64,000 nt of DNA from Warburgia ugandensis (Eukaryota; Streptophyta; Magnoliopsida; Canellales; Canellaceae), in contig CP141134.1 of NCBI GenBank assembly GCA_035236585.1, positions 22,002,414-22,066,413 on the forward strand, in the 5' to 3' direction. Shown here one piece after another: positions 22,126 to 34,986 of the stretch. A model generated the notes under the pieces. That model had not been told where the DNA came from, searched no databases, and saw only the letters and a program-made list of their open reading frames with translations. The position numbers and the translations under genes were made by a program. Position 1 is the stretch's first letter, and each line of letters opens with the position of its first letter.

Positions 22126-25100
22126 TATCTAAGCCTATGTTCCTTCCTAATAGAAGTCCTAACTTGATCTTAGGAGTAGTATGGCTTGTATATGGTTATA
22201 AATGAATAGAGAGTTTTGTAGAGTGCAACTCAAGAGAGTAGAATAAATGTTGATTTGGGGTTTAGTGTGTGCTTATTCTACCACACTACTCTACAAGGAG
22301 AGTAGTAGAAGCTTTTACTAAGATATGGTTCTATCTTGAGGCTTATCAAGGTCTCTTTCTTTATTAGTAACTTATGACATTGATCTGGCCTTTGCTTCTC
22401 ATGATAACACCCCTAGTATACTAGTGTCATAGTGGAATTTAGAGTTGGATTTCCTTACACCTATATTTAACATGTCTTCTTTTTTTTTGTACTTGTTTTT
22501 AGTGCAGATGGTTGCGTGTCTTTAGGCTATAAAAGTGACGGTTTAAGCGTCCCACATTTTCAATCAACAATTAGGCTATCTAACCTCAAGTAGAGTTTAA
22601 GTTCTTATAAGCTTTTCAACTGTAATGTAGGAACTTGCAGCAGAAACTCAATGAGGTTTTTCTATCTATTCACCTTTCTTCTAGACTAAGTGTAGATGTT
22701 TACTAGAACATTTCCTATGTTTTTAAAGTGTCTTAAGTTCTACTTTACCCTTAGCTTTCACACCTATCTTTGCAAGTTACAATAGGATTGATGCTCTTGC
22801 ATGTTTGCAAAGTCTTGCTATATAGTTATGAATGTGGTGAGTTTTCTCGAACAAAATAGAGGATTACTTTGATATTTTTCATGAGTCAAAAAGGGTGCGT
22901 TATTTGGATCTTGATATAGTTAGATTTTTCAATTCAATTTAATGCAATAGCATGGTACTTCCTGCCATTGTTTACTGGGTAAACTTCCATCAATTATAAA
23001 CATTTCACACTCACTTCTCTTAGTAGTATTTAGGTGTTTTTACATGGTCTTGATCATTTTAAATCATAGGTTAAATGTCTTCAATTAAATCCTTGTTTGC
23101 AATCATATTCAATGTCATATTGATCACCAACTGGAGAGAGGATTTAGGTGTCAATTTCTTGATCAAAACATTTAAGAAATTGCATCCAATTTCCACCTCG
23201 TCCATTCTATCTTTGGGGATGAAATTGGGTGAGGTTTTGTTTCCAAAACATCACCTATTTGGTCCTCATATCATGTACATCTAAGTAACTATATATAAAC
23301 AGAAATAGTGTAACATTTAGGGTGTTTGTCAAGTATACTCAAGACATTGATCTTGCTTAAAATTGTAGGAAATTGCATCATGTTCATACCCCATTTTCCC
23401 TCATATTTTTCATTCAATTTACAATGTATTGAAGGCAACTCAATCACCATGATCACCACCAAGACATTCCATCCATTGCAGAAGCCAAAAACAACATATC
23501 ACTATCTCCCTTCCACAAAGATCCAGATGTTCTTACACAAATAGTACAAGAAAAACAAGTCTAAATGCTACACTCTTGCCTCTATTATAATCTCCACTCA
23601 ATTGATTTGCTTACTTGATTCTTTCCCCCACTAATCATTCTCATACACATCCACGTCAATTACTTACAAAGTTTGATGCTCATCATTTTGGAAACACAAG
23701 GATCAACCAATAGGAAGCTGGCCATGCATTTCTACTTGGGTGAGCAATTCGTATGCTTACATTAACTTAGTAATTTGAGCAATTTAGCTTGGGTAAATGA
23801 GAATTTAGCATTTAATCCACTTGTAATACAATAAATAGCACAAAATTAGAGGCAAACAAAAAAGAAATCACTGTTCTAACTTAGCATGACATGCAAGGTT
23901 CATTAAACTGAGATTCATAAATGGATTTCTAGCAAATTTTAGAAGCAAACTCTTAAACTAATTATAGTTTTGGAGACTAAGATCTAAGAAGGCATTAACC
24001 CATTCCAATTTCCCTTGCCCCTTAGGAAGATCATCTTTTTTTTTTCTCATCTTGAATGAAGATCACTTCTACTCCAACCAAAGTAACTGTAGCAGGCTTG
24101 AAGAATTTCCTAGGAATGATCATATCCTCTTCTAGACTCCCAAGCTTCACTCTTCCTCAGCCTCTCCTTTTAGCTAAATCACCCCCATGAGTTCATCAAG
24201 TGATTTCCTTGGTAGAATAAGTCTTCAACTATTGTTGTAACCCAATTTGAGTAGTGAGGTATCGTGGAATTCCACCCATGCTATGCCTTCTTCCTCCTTA
24301 ATTCTCTTGCTCCTTTCTCCCCTAGTCACCTCTCTACCAATGCTCCTTCTCTAACTTAGATTTTCCCTTTGTTTCCTACAAGATTTCCTTTAGTTTCACC
24401 TATCTTTCCTAGCTCGCTTTCACTACTGTTGTTAGAAATCAAAGGACCATTCAAAGGGTCTTCTTCTGCAACTCATCCTCCATCATTTTAGTCTCATTTC
24501 CCTTTTGATTTCTCTCAATTGTGGATCATGCATAAGAAGTACGAATGTGGGATTTTTCCTCCCTTCTTATTACCAATTTTTTGCAACTATGGGTGGTGTG
24601 TGTTATTTATGCATGCAGCCAACATAGCCCATCATGACGGTGTACAAAATTGGGCTGGTTGTATGCATGCATACAACAGCCCCTATGCTATTCTAGCCTT
24701 TTTAATGTTTCATCTACTTACAATTTCACTCCTGCTTCTATTTGTTGTTCAATTGCACATTACCAATTCCTCTACCTAACTCCCTAACATACCAAACTCT
24801 CCCTTCTTCTTAATATTTTCAATTAACCCTCTCCCTAGTTGCATTTACTAGTCCCTTGACTTCATTACTAAAATTTGGAATGTAATCATGTATTCAATTC
24901 CATGGGAAATTAAGGAGACAGAGAAAGGTAAAATAAATAAAAAAATCCTCCATTTTTTTGTAGTTTCTATACATTATTAGAAGGGATTTACATAATTATA
25001 AAGATTACATCATAGTTGAGCTATTTGATTGCCAAGTATGCTTTGTGTTCTAACTTGATAGGTAGATGGTAAACTTTTTCAAAGATTAGACAGTATGGGG

Positions 25101-25131
25101 ACATTTCGATAGGTGCTTTATATGTAGTTCT
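22126..25131 (-). mobile_element. Athila-like element copy B2, 3' untranslated part
   Basis: Second, direct-orientation copy of the sequence at 17118-20180. Its first bases TATCTAAGCCTATG match TATCTAAATCTATG at 17118, so it supplies the empty-site version of the E1 insertion point. There are no recognised coding domains. Confidence 0.65.
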
Positions 25132-25470
25132 TTAAGATTGCAATGTGTCAATTAGTCTAAGAGACCAATCTTTCCTATTGGAGTTTGCCATTTTCTCTAG
25201 TATGTGCTTACTTTTTTTATTAGACACCTCAACTTGTCTACTAGTTTGGGAATGGAAAGGTGTTACAACTTTGTGGGTTACTCTATATTTCTTCATTTGG
25301 TCATCAAATACTAGGCTGCAAAAATGTTTTCCTCCATCGCTAATAGTAGTATGTGGAGTGCCACAACATGAAAAGATATTATCACTAAAAATGTCAAGCA
25401 CCATTTTGCGGTCATTTTCTCACATGCTACTACCTTCACAATACATGCAAAAATCTTTAAAAATTATGGG
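25132..25470 (-). pseudogene. Integrase fossil, Athila-like (copy B2)
   Basis: The minus-strand frame at 25132-25404 contains FSCCGTPHTTISDGGKHFC and HSQTSRQVEVSNKKSKHILEK, the same integrase core blocks as at 20261-20500. It is shorter overall than the B1 integrase relic and is broken. RNase H and reverse transcriptase relics follow in the expected order at higher coordinates. Confidence 0.85.
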
Positions 25471-25699
25471 CCAAAAAAATCCAAATAGCAAGATTTTTGC
25501 TGTGATCTTCTTTGCATTTTAATGCCCCTCACAAGTTTGGTCATGATAGAAGGAGATGATTTTATTATGTTCATCATTTGGAACACTTATTCTAATGATT
25601 TGGTTAGAGCATTAATCCTCCTATATTAAGGTCTTAACCTTGGCTTGAAAATTAGATGTGTCTTGTTTTGACCAATGTGATGGCAATTTATCTATTACA

Positions 25700-26519
25700 A
25701 GATAATTGACTATGTCACCATACCATGGTAAGTGGAAAACCTCCAGAAGTTGCACGTTAGGGGAAGTTTCTTTTATTAGAATATGTTCACTAGAAGACTC
25801 ACCTATTAAACTGGAAGGTCATTAGCAACAATATTTTCAGAACCTTACTTATCCCATATTTCTATGTTGAACTCTTAAAGTAGAAGAATCCATCAGATAA
25901 GTCTAGATTTAGCATCCTTCTTCGAAAAAAGGTACTTCAATACTGCATGATTATAGTAGATTACTACTTAGACCCTAAGACATAGGACCTAATTTGTCCG
26001 ATGTAAATACTATAGCCAACAACTCTTTCTCTATAGTAGAGTAGTTAAGTTGGGCATCATTGATAGTCTTAATGGCATAATAGATCACATGAGGAAGTTT
26101 AGTGATTTGTGGCCCCAAAACAACACCGTTTGCATAGTCAACATCATGATACATAATCTCAAATAATGCATTCCAATCTAACAGATGTATGATAGGCCCA
26201 AAGGTGAGTTTGGTTTTAAGACATCCTATGGATTTTATGTAGTTTTCATAAAAGTAAAAAATTACCTCCTATACTAACATATTGTATAGGGACCAATAAA
26301 TTTTGCTAAAATCTTGGATAATCATTTGTTAAATCCATCATGGCCTGGGAATGAGTTGATGTTCTTGACCTTCCTAGGAGTGAGAAATTTAGAAATGAGG
26401 TCCACTTTTGCCTCATCAACCTCTATGCCATTTTGTTATATTATATGCCCTAACAATATGCCACATTTCACTATAAAATTGCATTTTTCCTATTTAGAAC
26501 TAAACTCTTTTCTTAATAC
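25700..26519 (-). pseudogene. RNase H and C-terminal reverse transcriptase fossil (copy B2)
   Basis: On the minus strand the RNase H start block lies near 25970-26095, parallel to 21240-21372 in B1. Further upstream in the sense direction, about 26300-26420, come EVDEAKVDLISKF and INSFPGHDGFNK. These are the thumb/connection blocks (GIEVDKAK..., RSFLGHAGFYRRF) that follow the catalytic core in Athila reverse transcriptases. At 26519 the coding relic meets the left end of a family D LTR. The N-terminal part of the same domain lies on the other side of that LTR, at 32857-33440. The gene is broken. Confidence 0.8.
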
Positions 26520-27706
26520 TGATAAGTGTCTAATTTTGCATAAAAACCAACTAATAAGTTACCCATGTGTTACAACCTGTAGGGGTAAATTAGTGTTTTT
26601 AACCAAAATTCATAACACATGCATTTTTAACATAATGACTCAAAAAATTTCACATTTTGTAGGTCAGAGGATAATTCGAGGTAAGCATGTATTTATCATA
26701 ATTTTCTAGGATTTAATTAGAGTTCTTCACTTTTTGTAGTAAGCGAGATGGTGATCTAGTGGGCAAGATAGATCGGGATGAAAATTGAAGATCAAGATCA
26801 AAATATCAAGTCCAAGCCTAAAAGTTATTAGTTGAACATGAGATCAAGGTCAAGATCATCTTTTTGATATGTAATGGATGTAATTAGAGGAGCTAAAGGT
26901 GGCCAAAGTGGGCCCATGCACAAGCCATGCAAAGTTCATGATGTTTGCATGGGTTTCACTTAAGCCACTTAGCCATACTCAAGCCATGAATAAGAGGACA
27001 AGCTAAGGAGAAAAACCAATCCCCAAAGCCAAGGATAGGAGCCATCTAAGCCAACCATGAAGCCATGCCCATGGAGCCCTCAAAGTTAGCTATCAAAGCC
27101 GCATAAGTGAAGTTAAATGGAAGGTCATGATTGGTGGAGAATTTGAAGAATTATACTTAGGATATATGGAAATTTTTTGAAGATAATTAAGGAAAAATTC
27201 ACTAAGATAAGGTGGAATGTAGACCAATAGGAAGAGATCCTTCTATTTTTCATGTTTTCCCACTTTTTTCTCACATTCCACCTCACCCCTAAGATGCACC
27301 ATGAATTTCACTTTCCATTCAAGAGTCCTATCTTTCTAAGACTCCTTTGTATTCCTAAACTCCCATTCTAACAACACAACAAATCCCAAATTCATAGGAA
27401 ATCACTTGGCCAATCAAATTCCCCCATCTCAAGTCACTTTCCTAAATTCCCTACCATCTCTTTCCTCCCATCTTATTATCACTTGCTTACCTGATTACCA
27501 CCCACCCACCTTCAATAATTAAAGTGTTTCAATGATTTTTGAAGGGGGGAGATGACCCTTACAGAAAAAGTGGCATCTCCCACCTACATGTCTTCCAAAG
27601 GGCAGCCACCTATCCTACCTTTATTTCCTCTTTAAAAACCCTATCTACCCACTCATCTTAACGATCCAAATTACTTGTTTTTCGTCCCCACCACACCTCT
27701 AACTTA

Positions 27707-27711
27707 GGTTA
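27707..27711. repeat. Left target-site duplication GGTTA
   Basis: GGTTA precedes TGTAACAACCCC and recurs at 31263-31267 after the other terminus. Confidence 0.88.
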
Positions 27712-28160
27712 TGTAACAACCCCAAATTTTGTAAATACTATTTTAGGCTTTAATATGTGAAATTAAAATTTTGGAAATTTTGACCCAAAGAAAATAAATT
27801 CTTATAAAAATAGAATTTGGAGTGAAAGCATGAATATTTGGAATGTACTAGAAAAATCGAGTCCAACGACATAAAGAACATTGAAATCAGAGTTCAAATG
27901 AATTTCACCCCAAAATTTCACTATTCCACAATCAGGTTATAAGTCTTCAAGGGGTATATTTTTTTTTATAGAAGTATAATTTGGAACTAAAACTAAAACC
28001 ATTAGATAGTACTCGGAAAATGGAATCCAACAAGCCAAAGAACGATAAAAATAGAGTTTGTATGGAGAAGTTATAGGCCTTTGAAGTCAGGGGCAATACA
28101 AAGGGGGGGTCAAATTGATATTGGCACACCCCCTCACATTGGAAACCCGACAAAATATCG

Positions 28161-28294
28161 GGCCTGGTTTTCTCTCTCTCCCTCTCTCTTCTCTCTCATC
28201 TCTTCAATCTCCCTAACCAGCCACCAGTGACCTACCTATTCCCTCTAGCGTACTCACCAGATTAGTGCCTTAACTCTCTCTCTCTCTCTCTCTG
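28161..28294. repeat. CT-rich microsatellite tracts
   Basis: Pure or nearly pure TC runs lie near 28169-28200 and again near 28274-28293, inside the solo LTR. Confidence 0.8.
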
Positions 28295-31084
28295 GTTCAG
28301 ACCAATGTTGATAGAGGTCACTGCCCACACCCTTCCCTATGGTCTCTTTCTCCATGGCTAGCAACCCCTTCTCTAGTAGATCTCCTATTTCCCAGTGCAA
28401 TCAGGACTGCCTGTGTCCCACTTCTTACCTCTCTAGATTTCGCACCCATAGGAGCAGGTTATCGACGAAAACTCTCCCCTCTTTCAGATCTCCCCTACTG
28501 AGTCTGATCTCCTCATTCCCCCTACCGACAATGGGTAGATCCCCATATTTTTAGCATGCTATTCCACTTACCTAGATTGGTGACAAGTGGAAGGTTATTT
28601 CTTCCCTAGTGTTGGATCTCCCATCTTCTCTAGCCACGATCTCTGTTGGATCAGGGGTTGTTTATGAGGAGATCACCTAAAAACCCCCGAACCCCTCTAT
28701 CCTTTTTTGGTTCACGTACATGCCAGGACCCATCTTTGCCAGGCCCTGAGTTTCCCCTCTTCCCCACTGGTTCTCTCCACCGAAGGGCATAGCTAGGCTT
28801 GGGAAGGCTAGCGTGCTTAGTTCCACTAGAGACTGCTGTTTTTCTTTGGGTTGTCTTCTCGTACAGTTCCCAGTCACTGGCATGGCCGAGTTTTTAGGCG
28901 TCCGGCATGCTCAGGCCACACTGGCCACCTGAGCTTTCCCCTTTTCCTCGTCTTCCCCAGGTGCCAGCATGGCTAGGCTTTCAAGCCAACCAATATTCTC
29001 TGTTCCCCCTAACCAGATTGGGTGGTGGCCAGGAATTGGAAGCCACTCGACCACCACCATCTCTGTCAGTCCCCCTACGTTTCCTTGTTATTAGCACAAC
29101 CTTATTTTTAGGCATGCTTTGTGTTTCTCAGTGGCCGAGATTGAACAATGCTAGTCTGGTCACCAATCACCATCCACCCCTATTTTCCCTGTTGTTTCAC
29201 AGTCACCTGAGTTGGTCGCCTCTGACTTGGTTGCATAGGACCCAGTTTAACCCTTGACCTTCAAACCTAGATTCTGAGCAATCTATGAGGATTTTTGGGA
29301 ATTTGAGAGTACCCTCGTGATCCGTGCGACACAAGGAACAAAACCCATCTTCCCAATTCTTGATTTGGGAAGATCCAATCCTCGAGTTTACTAGACCATT
29401 GATCAAGGGTTAGATCATTGAATTTGTAATGATCTGACTTCATTTTTCCAATCCACATAGTCTATCATGACCCTTAGGAAGTGTAGATCAAGATTTTTAT
29501 GAGAGATTTAGGATCATAAGCTTGATTTGAGGAGATTTCACTGATCTTGATCAATGTTCAAGATTGATCTAGGATCTAGGTATGGAAATTGATCAAGTTC
29601 TATGATCGTGATCAAAGTAGCTTATTCAATTAAAATGTTTAGTTAGAAGTTACTAATTGATTATTTGATTTGGAGTGTCTAGCTAAAAATGAGGATTTTA
29701 CTAGCGTGAATGGATGGTGATCAATGCTAGTGGAATTGAAGAACGCGTCACATGAGGTAGGTGAAAATTTAAAATGGCATGTCTAAATAATAAGATGCAT
29801 GTTCTAAACATGATCTTATTTCTAATTATGGATGTTATGAAACTAAAATGGTATGATTGATATTCAACATGCTTTAAATTGTAATGATGAAAATAATGTC
29901 AATTAAAAGAATTGCAAGTTATAATTGATGCTTATGCCTTGTACGTCATGTATGTGAATTGTGAAATTATGTTTATGGTACATGGATACCATGTCAGTAT
30001 TGATGATGTATGAGTCTAGGTTTATAGGATACATCCTTGGTGGGTTATCACCAAATAAGTAAGGATGTTTGTCTTATTATGAAAGATATGAACAGGAAAA
30101 TTGCTTGCCATTGTGATTATTTTTCATCCAGGCATGGAGACCTAAGAGTTTCGTTTTAGACAGGCATAGGCCTTGGGATGCTATGCTATGCTATGAGAGT
30201 TATGAGGGTTTGGCCACCCGCTCTCCAAATTTATTATGTTATGGATATCATGCACTATGTGTTGCTAAAAGTCGAGTGGGGCAATCATGGGAAGGCCCCC
30301 ACTGTGACAGCCATGATCCCCCCATCTGAACATGGATATTGTGACTTCCACAGAGGATGGTATAGGTGGATTATTGAGCAGTTATCCAAGCGCGCTGTAC
30401 AGATTCTGAATTCATGTATAGTAGTCCTTATATTTGATGCATTGTGGTGCTTATATGATGGAATTATGAGATGCCTTATATGATATGGCATGATGATATA
30501 CCTTATATTGTTTTCCCAAGGGTAGTTGGAGGATTTTGGACCCTGTATAGTGAGGGGGATGAGGATTATACCAATATACCAGCAGAGGCTGGATGATTAA
30601 CCCCACATGATAAGGAGTATGATTTTGAAATTCAGTATAGTTTAGGGATATAGATTAGGAGACTTATTGATTATATTCATAATTCTAGGGATATGGATTA
30701 TTGAAATGTGAAACATACAGTAAATCCCATTCAATAGAATTGTTATGAAAATAAATATTCTAATTACTATGGAATAATTAATGTATCTTAAGATTTAGCA
30801 TGCTTCTTAGACTCGCCTACCAAGCAACGCTTGTTGAGATATTGTAAATGTTTTATGTTTACTATATCTCAAATATAGATAGATAGGAGAAGATGTACAC
30901 AAGAAGAGGAATCCAGCAACCATACTTTTGCGCTCAAGTATATACTTTATTTAAAACTTTTGTATTATGTATTTAGTAATTTGAATTGTGATATTGGACA
31001 TTTAATATAATGCTATAGGGGTTGTACAAGTGAAACACTAGATGGGTCTTGTTTTAAGAAATGAATTTATATCTTTTGGAAAAC

Positions 31085-31109
31085 TATATATATATATATA
31101 TATATATAT
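31085..31109. repeat. (TA)n microsatellite
   Basis: Twenty-five bases of alternating TA near the 3' end of the nested LTR. Confidence 0.85.
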
Positions 31110-31262
31110 GTATAGTGTGAGTATAAAGGTGACATCTAGGTTTTTGGAAAAATGATTTTCAAAGAAAAATCTTCCACAATTTTTGTATTTTAAAATTTAG
31201 AGGCTCACCACCTTTTGAAATAATCATGAAAAAAAAATTCATGAAAAATCCAGGGTGTCATA

Positions 31263-31267
31263 GGTTA
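31263..31267. repeat. Right target-site duplication GGTTA
   Basis: Exact repeat of 27707-27711. The family D LTR resumes after it with CGCTAGAAAATATAGG. Confidence 0.88.
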
Positions 31268-31291
31268 CGCTAGAAAATATAGGAGAAAAAG

Positions 31292-31299
31292 TATAAAAG
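31292..31299 (+). promoter_or_regulatory. TATA-like box of family D LTR
   Basis: TATAAAAG, aligned with CTATAAAAC at 36232-36240 in the second family D LTR. Both are followed by related sequence, which supports plus-strand orientation for both LTRs. Confidence 0.45.
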
Positions 31300-32856
31300 T
31301 CTCATAAAAATCAAAGTTTGAGAGCTTTTTCATTAAGTGGAAAAAGACTCCTCCACTTGGAAGATGGTGTCCTATTCCTCTATCAATTCCTTCTCTCTTT
31401 TGCCTTGAACCTCCTACTCCTTTGGGTGGATGCTACTCCTTACAAGGTAGATTGTACACCTTCCAAGTATTCCACACCTAGGGTTGGATTTTCATTTGAA
31501 AGGTTGGTTGAGTTTCCTTAATCCTTCTTTTCTTTGCTTCCATTATTGCCTTGTTACCTTTGATTTCATGCTTAGTTGTAGCTTGATCCCTTTATTTCTT
31601 TGCTTTTTAGCCTTGAATTTAGTTTTATAATCTATTGATTTAAGAGTTATAACTGTTTGGTAGTGACAACCAAAAGAGTATGCTACTAGATCAAAGCCTT
31701 TTTTCCTTGAAATCTAGTTCTTTCCTTATTACTTGATTGTTGTTTTGTTTGTTCTAGTTACTTGTTTACCTTGTTGAAGCATCTTAGATCCTTGATTATA
31801 ATAACCATAACTCTCTTGGAGTGACAACCTAGAGAGTGGTGTTTTTAGATCAAATCCTTGCCATCTTTCTCCTTGAAAACTTTTGCCATATCTTGCTTTC
31901 TATCCCATTTTTCTCTATTTGTTCCCTTGGATATCTTTAAGATATATGCATGGTGGCTTATGATTGAGAGTGGGATGATCTTAACAAAGTTAGATTAGAG
32001 ATTTTGGGTATACTTTTGATTTAAAGCATGATGCACACATTCCATGAATGATGCGCACCACTCTTGTGCTTCAATTCAATTAATTCAAAGTGAAGTTTGG
32101 TTTGTGTTTGATGTTTAAATTTCATGGATGATTAGTTGATGGATTTATTGCTTAATTTATCTCTTGAATCCATGTCTCTTAGATAGTGAATACATCTTCC
32201 ATTCAAAGATTTCATGCTCACCATTCTATATGGCTTTAACAATCAATTCTCACATGAATCACACTCAAGATTCATGCACACAACCCATTGGGTCATGCGC
32301 ATGGTATTGAGGTGTGATCCCTTTAGATAGTTACTTGTTTTAGTTAGATTTTGTTGCTATAGTTAAAATAGTTTCATACATTTCATAATAGTTTAGTTCA
32401 TCCCTTAGTTCATAAACCCTTTCCATGCTTCATACATGCACTTTCTTCTTAGTTATTTTTCATGCATAACTCTCATATTTCCATACATATCATGTTTTGC
32501 TTATTTTTTTATTTCACATTAATCCTTCATGCTTTAGGATTAGTTGGATACTAAGATAGTTCCATTGTTTCAAATTTTAGTTTTAGATAGATCTAATTTT
32601 TAAAAGTTTTCATTTATATATGTTTTTAAGTTTAACATGTTTACTTTTAGTATAATTCCATCTTCCATATCTTGCACTTGTTTTTAGTTTTTCATCATTA
32701 GTTTAAGTTAAAAAATCTCCTTAATTTTGGTTAGGTTAGATAGTTTAAAGTGGGAACCACTAGTATCATTCGATTCCTTGTGGGATCTACCTCCTTGCTT
32801 GAGAATGCTACAATTGATTCAAGTGCTTGTGAGTTTTAACTTAAAATCACATTAGA

Positions 32857-33440
32857 TATCTCCCTAACACTAGATCTAAGTGGGCCAAGAACTCATCAAA
32901 GTTAGATCCAAACATTAAAATGTCATCCATGAAAACCTAAAGGTATCTCTCTACCATATCTAAAAGTATACTCATCATACACTATTGAAAATTCGCTAGT
33001 GCATAGCATAGTGCAAAAGGCATGCATCTATAGGTGAAGGTTCTGAAATGATAAGTGAAGGTAATCTTCTCTTGATCCTCTTGTGATATGGGAATTTAGT
33101 TGTAGCAAGAATATCCACCTAGGAAACAATAATACTCATGACTGGCCACCCTTTCCATCATTTGGTCAATTAAATGAAGAGGAAAGTGGTCTTTCCTCAT
33201 GACTAAGTTCAGCTTACAATAGTCGATACAGACTCTCCACTTGGTGGTCATACAAGTGGGGACTAATTCATTGTCCTCATTTCTAAATACTGTGACTCTA
33301 TATTTTTTAGGGACAACCTAAACAATGCTAACCCAGGCTTTATTAGAGATGGGGTAAATGATACCTACATCTAACAGCTTAAGGACCTCTACCCTAACTA
33401 TCTCCTTCATATGAGGGTTTAGCCTTGGTTACAAATCCTA
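32857..33440 (-). pseudogene. Reverse transcriptase fossil, N-terminal and catalytic part, Athila-like
   Basis: On the minus strand the sequence reads, in order, NEDNELVPT, WRVCIDYCKLN, RKDHFPL, IDQMMERVASHEYYCFL, MPFALCYALANFQ and VFMDDILMFGSNFDEFLAHL. These correspond to the fingers and palm of plant Athila reverse transcriptases, including the catalytic FMDD block near 32920. The relic meets the right end of a family D LTR just below 32857, and its C-terminal blocks lie beyond that LTR at 26300-26519. It is broken. The protease relic precedes it directly. Confidence 0.88.
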
Positions 33441-33447
33441 AAACATT

Positions 33448-34041
33448 TTAGCATTCACTTCTAAATAAATTTGGTGCATGAAAATAGTTCTTTGCATTCC
33501 CTATGGTTGCCTTATGTCTCTGGAGAACATTAAGCAAATTTCCTTCATGTTCTTGAGTGAGATCAATTGCGACAATAACAAGCAAGGTTTCAAAGGTATG
33601 TAAAAATGCATATTTTTGACTTTCTAGCAATGATTTAAGGTCCAATGTGGGTGTTTCATTGGGCAGGTCTTCTTGAGATGAAGGTGGTATCAAGGATTCT
33701 ACTTTTGGTCTCCATTTAGACATGTCCACTATGGCTATAGCTTCAAATAATGGGTCCACTTCCTCCATGGGACTGACTTTATCAAACTCAGATGATAAAA
33801 GGAAGGTGTTGCGAACTATACTATCTACAACATTCACTATAAATGAGTCTTCAAGGTCCAAATTTTGTGCTTCATTAAAAATGTTGAACTTCAATTTCAT
33901 ATTTTCTAATGATAGCTTTATAACACCATTGCAATAGTTGATGATGACAATAGATATGTCCAAGAATGGATAACCCAAAATGATAGGGATTTCAACATTT
34001 GGATTAGATACATGTTTTGTGTTTAGGACAAAAAAGTCCAT
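33448..34041 (-). pseudogene. Protease and linker fossil, Athila-like
   Basis: The longest frame in the window (197 codons) runs on the minus strand. Near residues 1-65 it contains FFVLNTKHVSNPNVEIPI, ILGYPFLDISIVIINY and NGVIKLSLENMKLKFNIF. This is the block after the catalytic aspartate in the retropepsin domain of Athila/Tat elements (ILGRPFL...IN...G...L..GN). Residues 125-180 (TLDLKSLLESQKYAF, LTQEHEGNLLNVLQRHK) match the linker leading into reverse transcriptase. The catalytic part of the protease is not in this frame. It is a fossil that has kept an unusually long open stretch. Confidence 0.82.
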
Positions 34042-34986
34042 TGGAAGGAGAAATTGATCTACCTATATTAAGACACATTCTACTACTCCTCTAGGTCTTC
34101 GCAAATCAGTTCACTAATTGGAGGATAGTAGCAATGGGTTTCAACTCACGTGAACCTAGTTGCTCATAGACTAGTATGGCAATAGGTTTACAGTAGTCTT
34201 TAAATCTAAAAAGTGCCTTATTGTATCTATATTCTCCTATAGCACATGAGATTATGGGGTATCCAGGATGTTTGTATTTAGGAGGGAATTGGTGTTGCAG
34301 TAATGAACTAGCTTGACCGGCAGGAAAGGCCTTTTTATGTGCATTAAGTTAATGCTTTCTTATGCATTAGTACTTTAGGAATTTAACATAAGGAAATTTT
34401 TAATGGAACTAAGGAATGCAATGTTAATATTGAATTGTTTAAAAATGTCCATTATCTCAGTACAATTGTTCTCCTTCATAGTTATATTTAGTCTCTAAGG
34501 GAAGGAGCCTTTACAACATTGGGTGCATCAGGAAGGGGTTCAAATGAAAAGGAAGCAGGCTATATTTTTATTTCCCTTTCTTAGATGGGGTAGGCTTTTC
34601 TTTCTCCTCAAGTTGTGGGGTTGTCATAGTCTGGCCTATGTGCTTGTCTACTTATTTTCCACTCCAGAAGGGTATTCATAGATTTGGCTTTGTCAAATGG
34701 TGCATAAATAATCTCATAGTAATCCTTGGGACTTGGCACTAGCTGAGTATGAAACTTCTCTTTTCCCTACCTTGAAGAGATGCAGATAGCTAACCCTGCT
34801 TATATTCCAACTTTGCAATATGGGTTAACATGCCAATTTTACTGTAAAGATCTGGTGTGACCCCTACTCCATACAATCTACCTTTTGTTTATGGCTGAGA
34901 ATTTCTTTCCATTTCGGTAGAGCTATCCCATTGCTGGGAATTGTCAATGCTTCAAAGAAATTCTAAGCTTTCACATCACTTTTAGT
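34042..34986 (-). pseudogene. Degraded gag-protease junction, Athila-like
   Basis: This interval lies between the protease frame and a family D LTR. By position it should hold the start of the protease and the end of gag. I can pick out no confident motif in it. The plus strand is unremarkable AT-rich sequence. Confidence 0.4.

Larger units (their letters stand above)
27712..31262 (+). mobile_element. Solo LTR of family A nested in family D LTR (3.55 kb)
   Basis: It begins TGTAACAACCCCAAATTTTG and ends ...CCAGGGTGTCATA, with GGTTA on both sides. Its 3' part matches the X LTR: CAGGCATAGGCC at about 30162 and 58020, GGTTTGGCCACCC near 30206 and 58060, and TTGAGATATTGTAAATG near 30833 and 58675. 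AGGTAGGT lies at 29755-29762. The middle (about 28160-29260) is CT-rich and relatively GC-rich and differs from other copies; reading frames at 28339-28554 and 28907-29257 fall there and carry no domain. No clear TATA box was found at the usual spacing. With no internal region and perfect target repeats it is a solo LTR, and it is younger than the family D LTR around it. Confidence 0.88.
26520..32851 (+). mobile_element. Solo LTR of family D inserted in reverse transcriptase relic, itself interrupted
   Basis: The LTR starts TGATAAGTGTCTAATTTTGC and ends ...TTAAAATCACA. It is related to the LTR at 34987-37717 over its whole length: matching blocks include ACACATGCATTTTT near 26618 and 35087, runs of AAGCCA words near 26970 and 35420, and GTGACAACC/GTGACAGCC near 31820 and 36560. 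A TATA-like box at 31292-31299 suggests plus-strand transcription, opposite to the host Athila-like element. Without the nested family A LTR (27712-31267) its length is about 2.78 kb. No clean target duplication is left; the flanks are AATAC and TTAGA. No internal region is attached, so it is read as an old solo LTR. Confidence 0.75.

Noticed and set aside
28907-29257. 116-codon proline- and leucine-rich frame
   Set aside because: It lies in the CT-rich middle of a family A solo LTR. Its composition explains the open frame, and no domain is seen.
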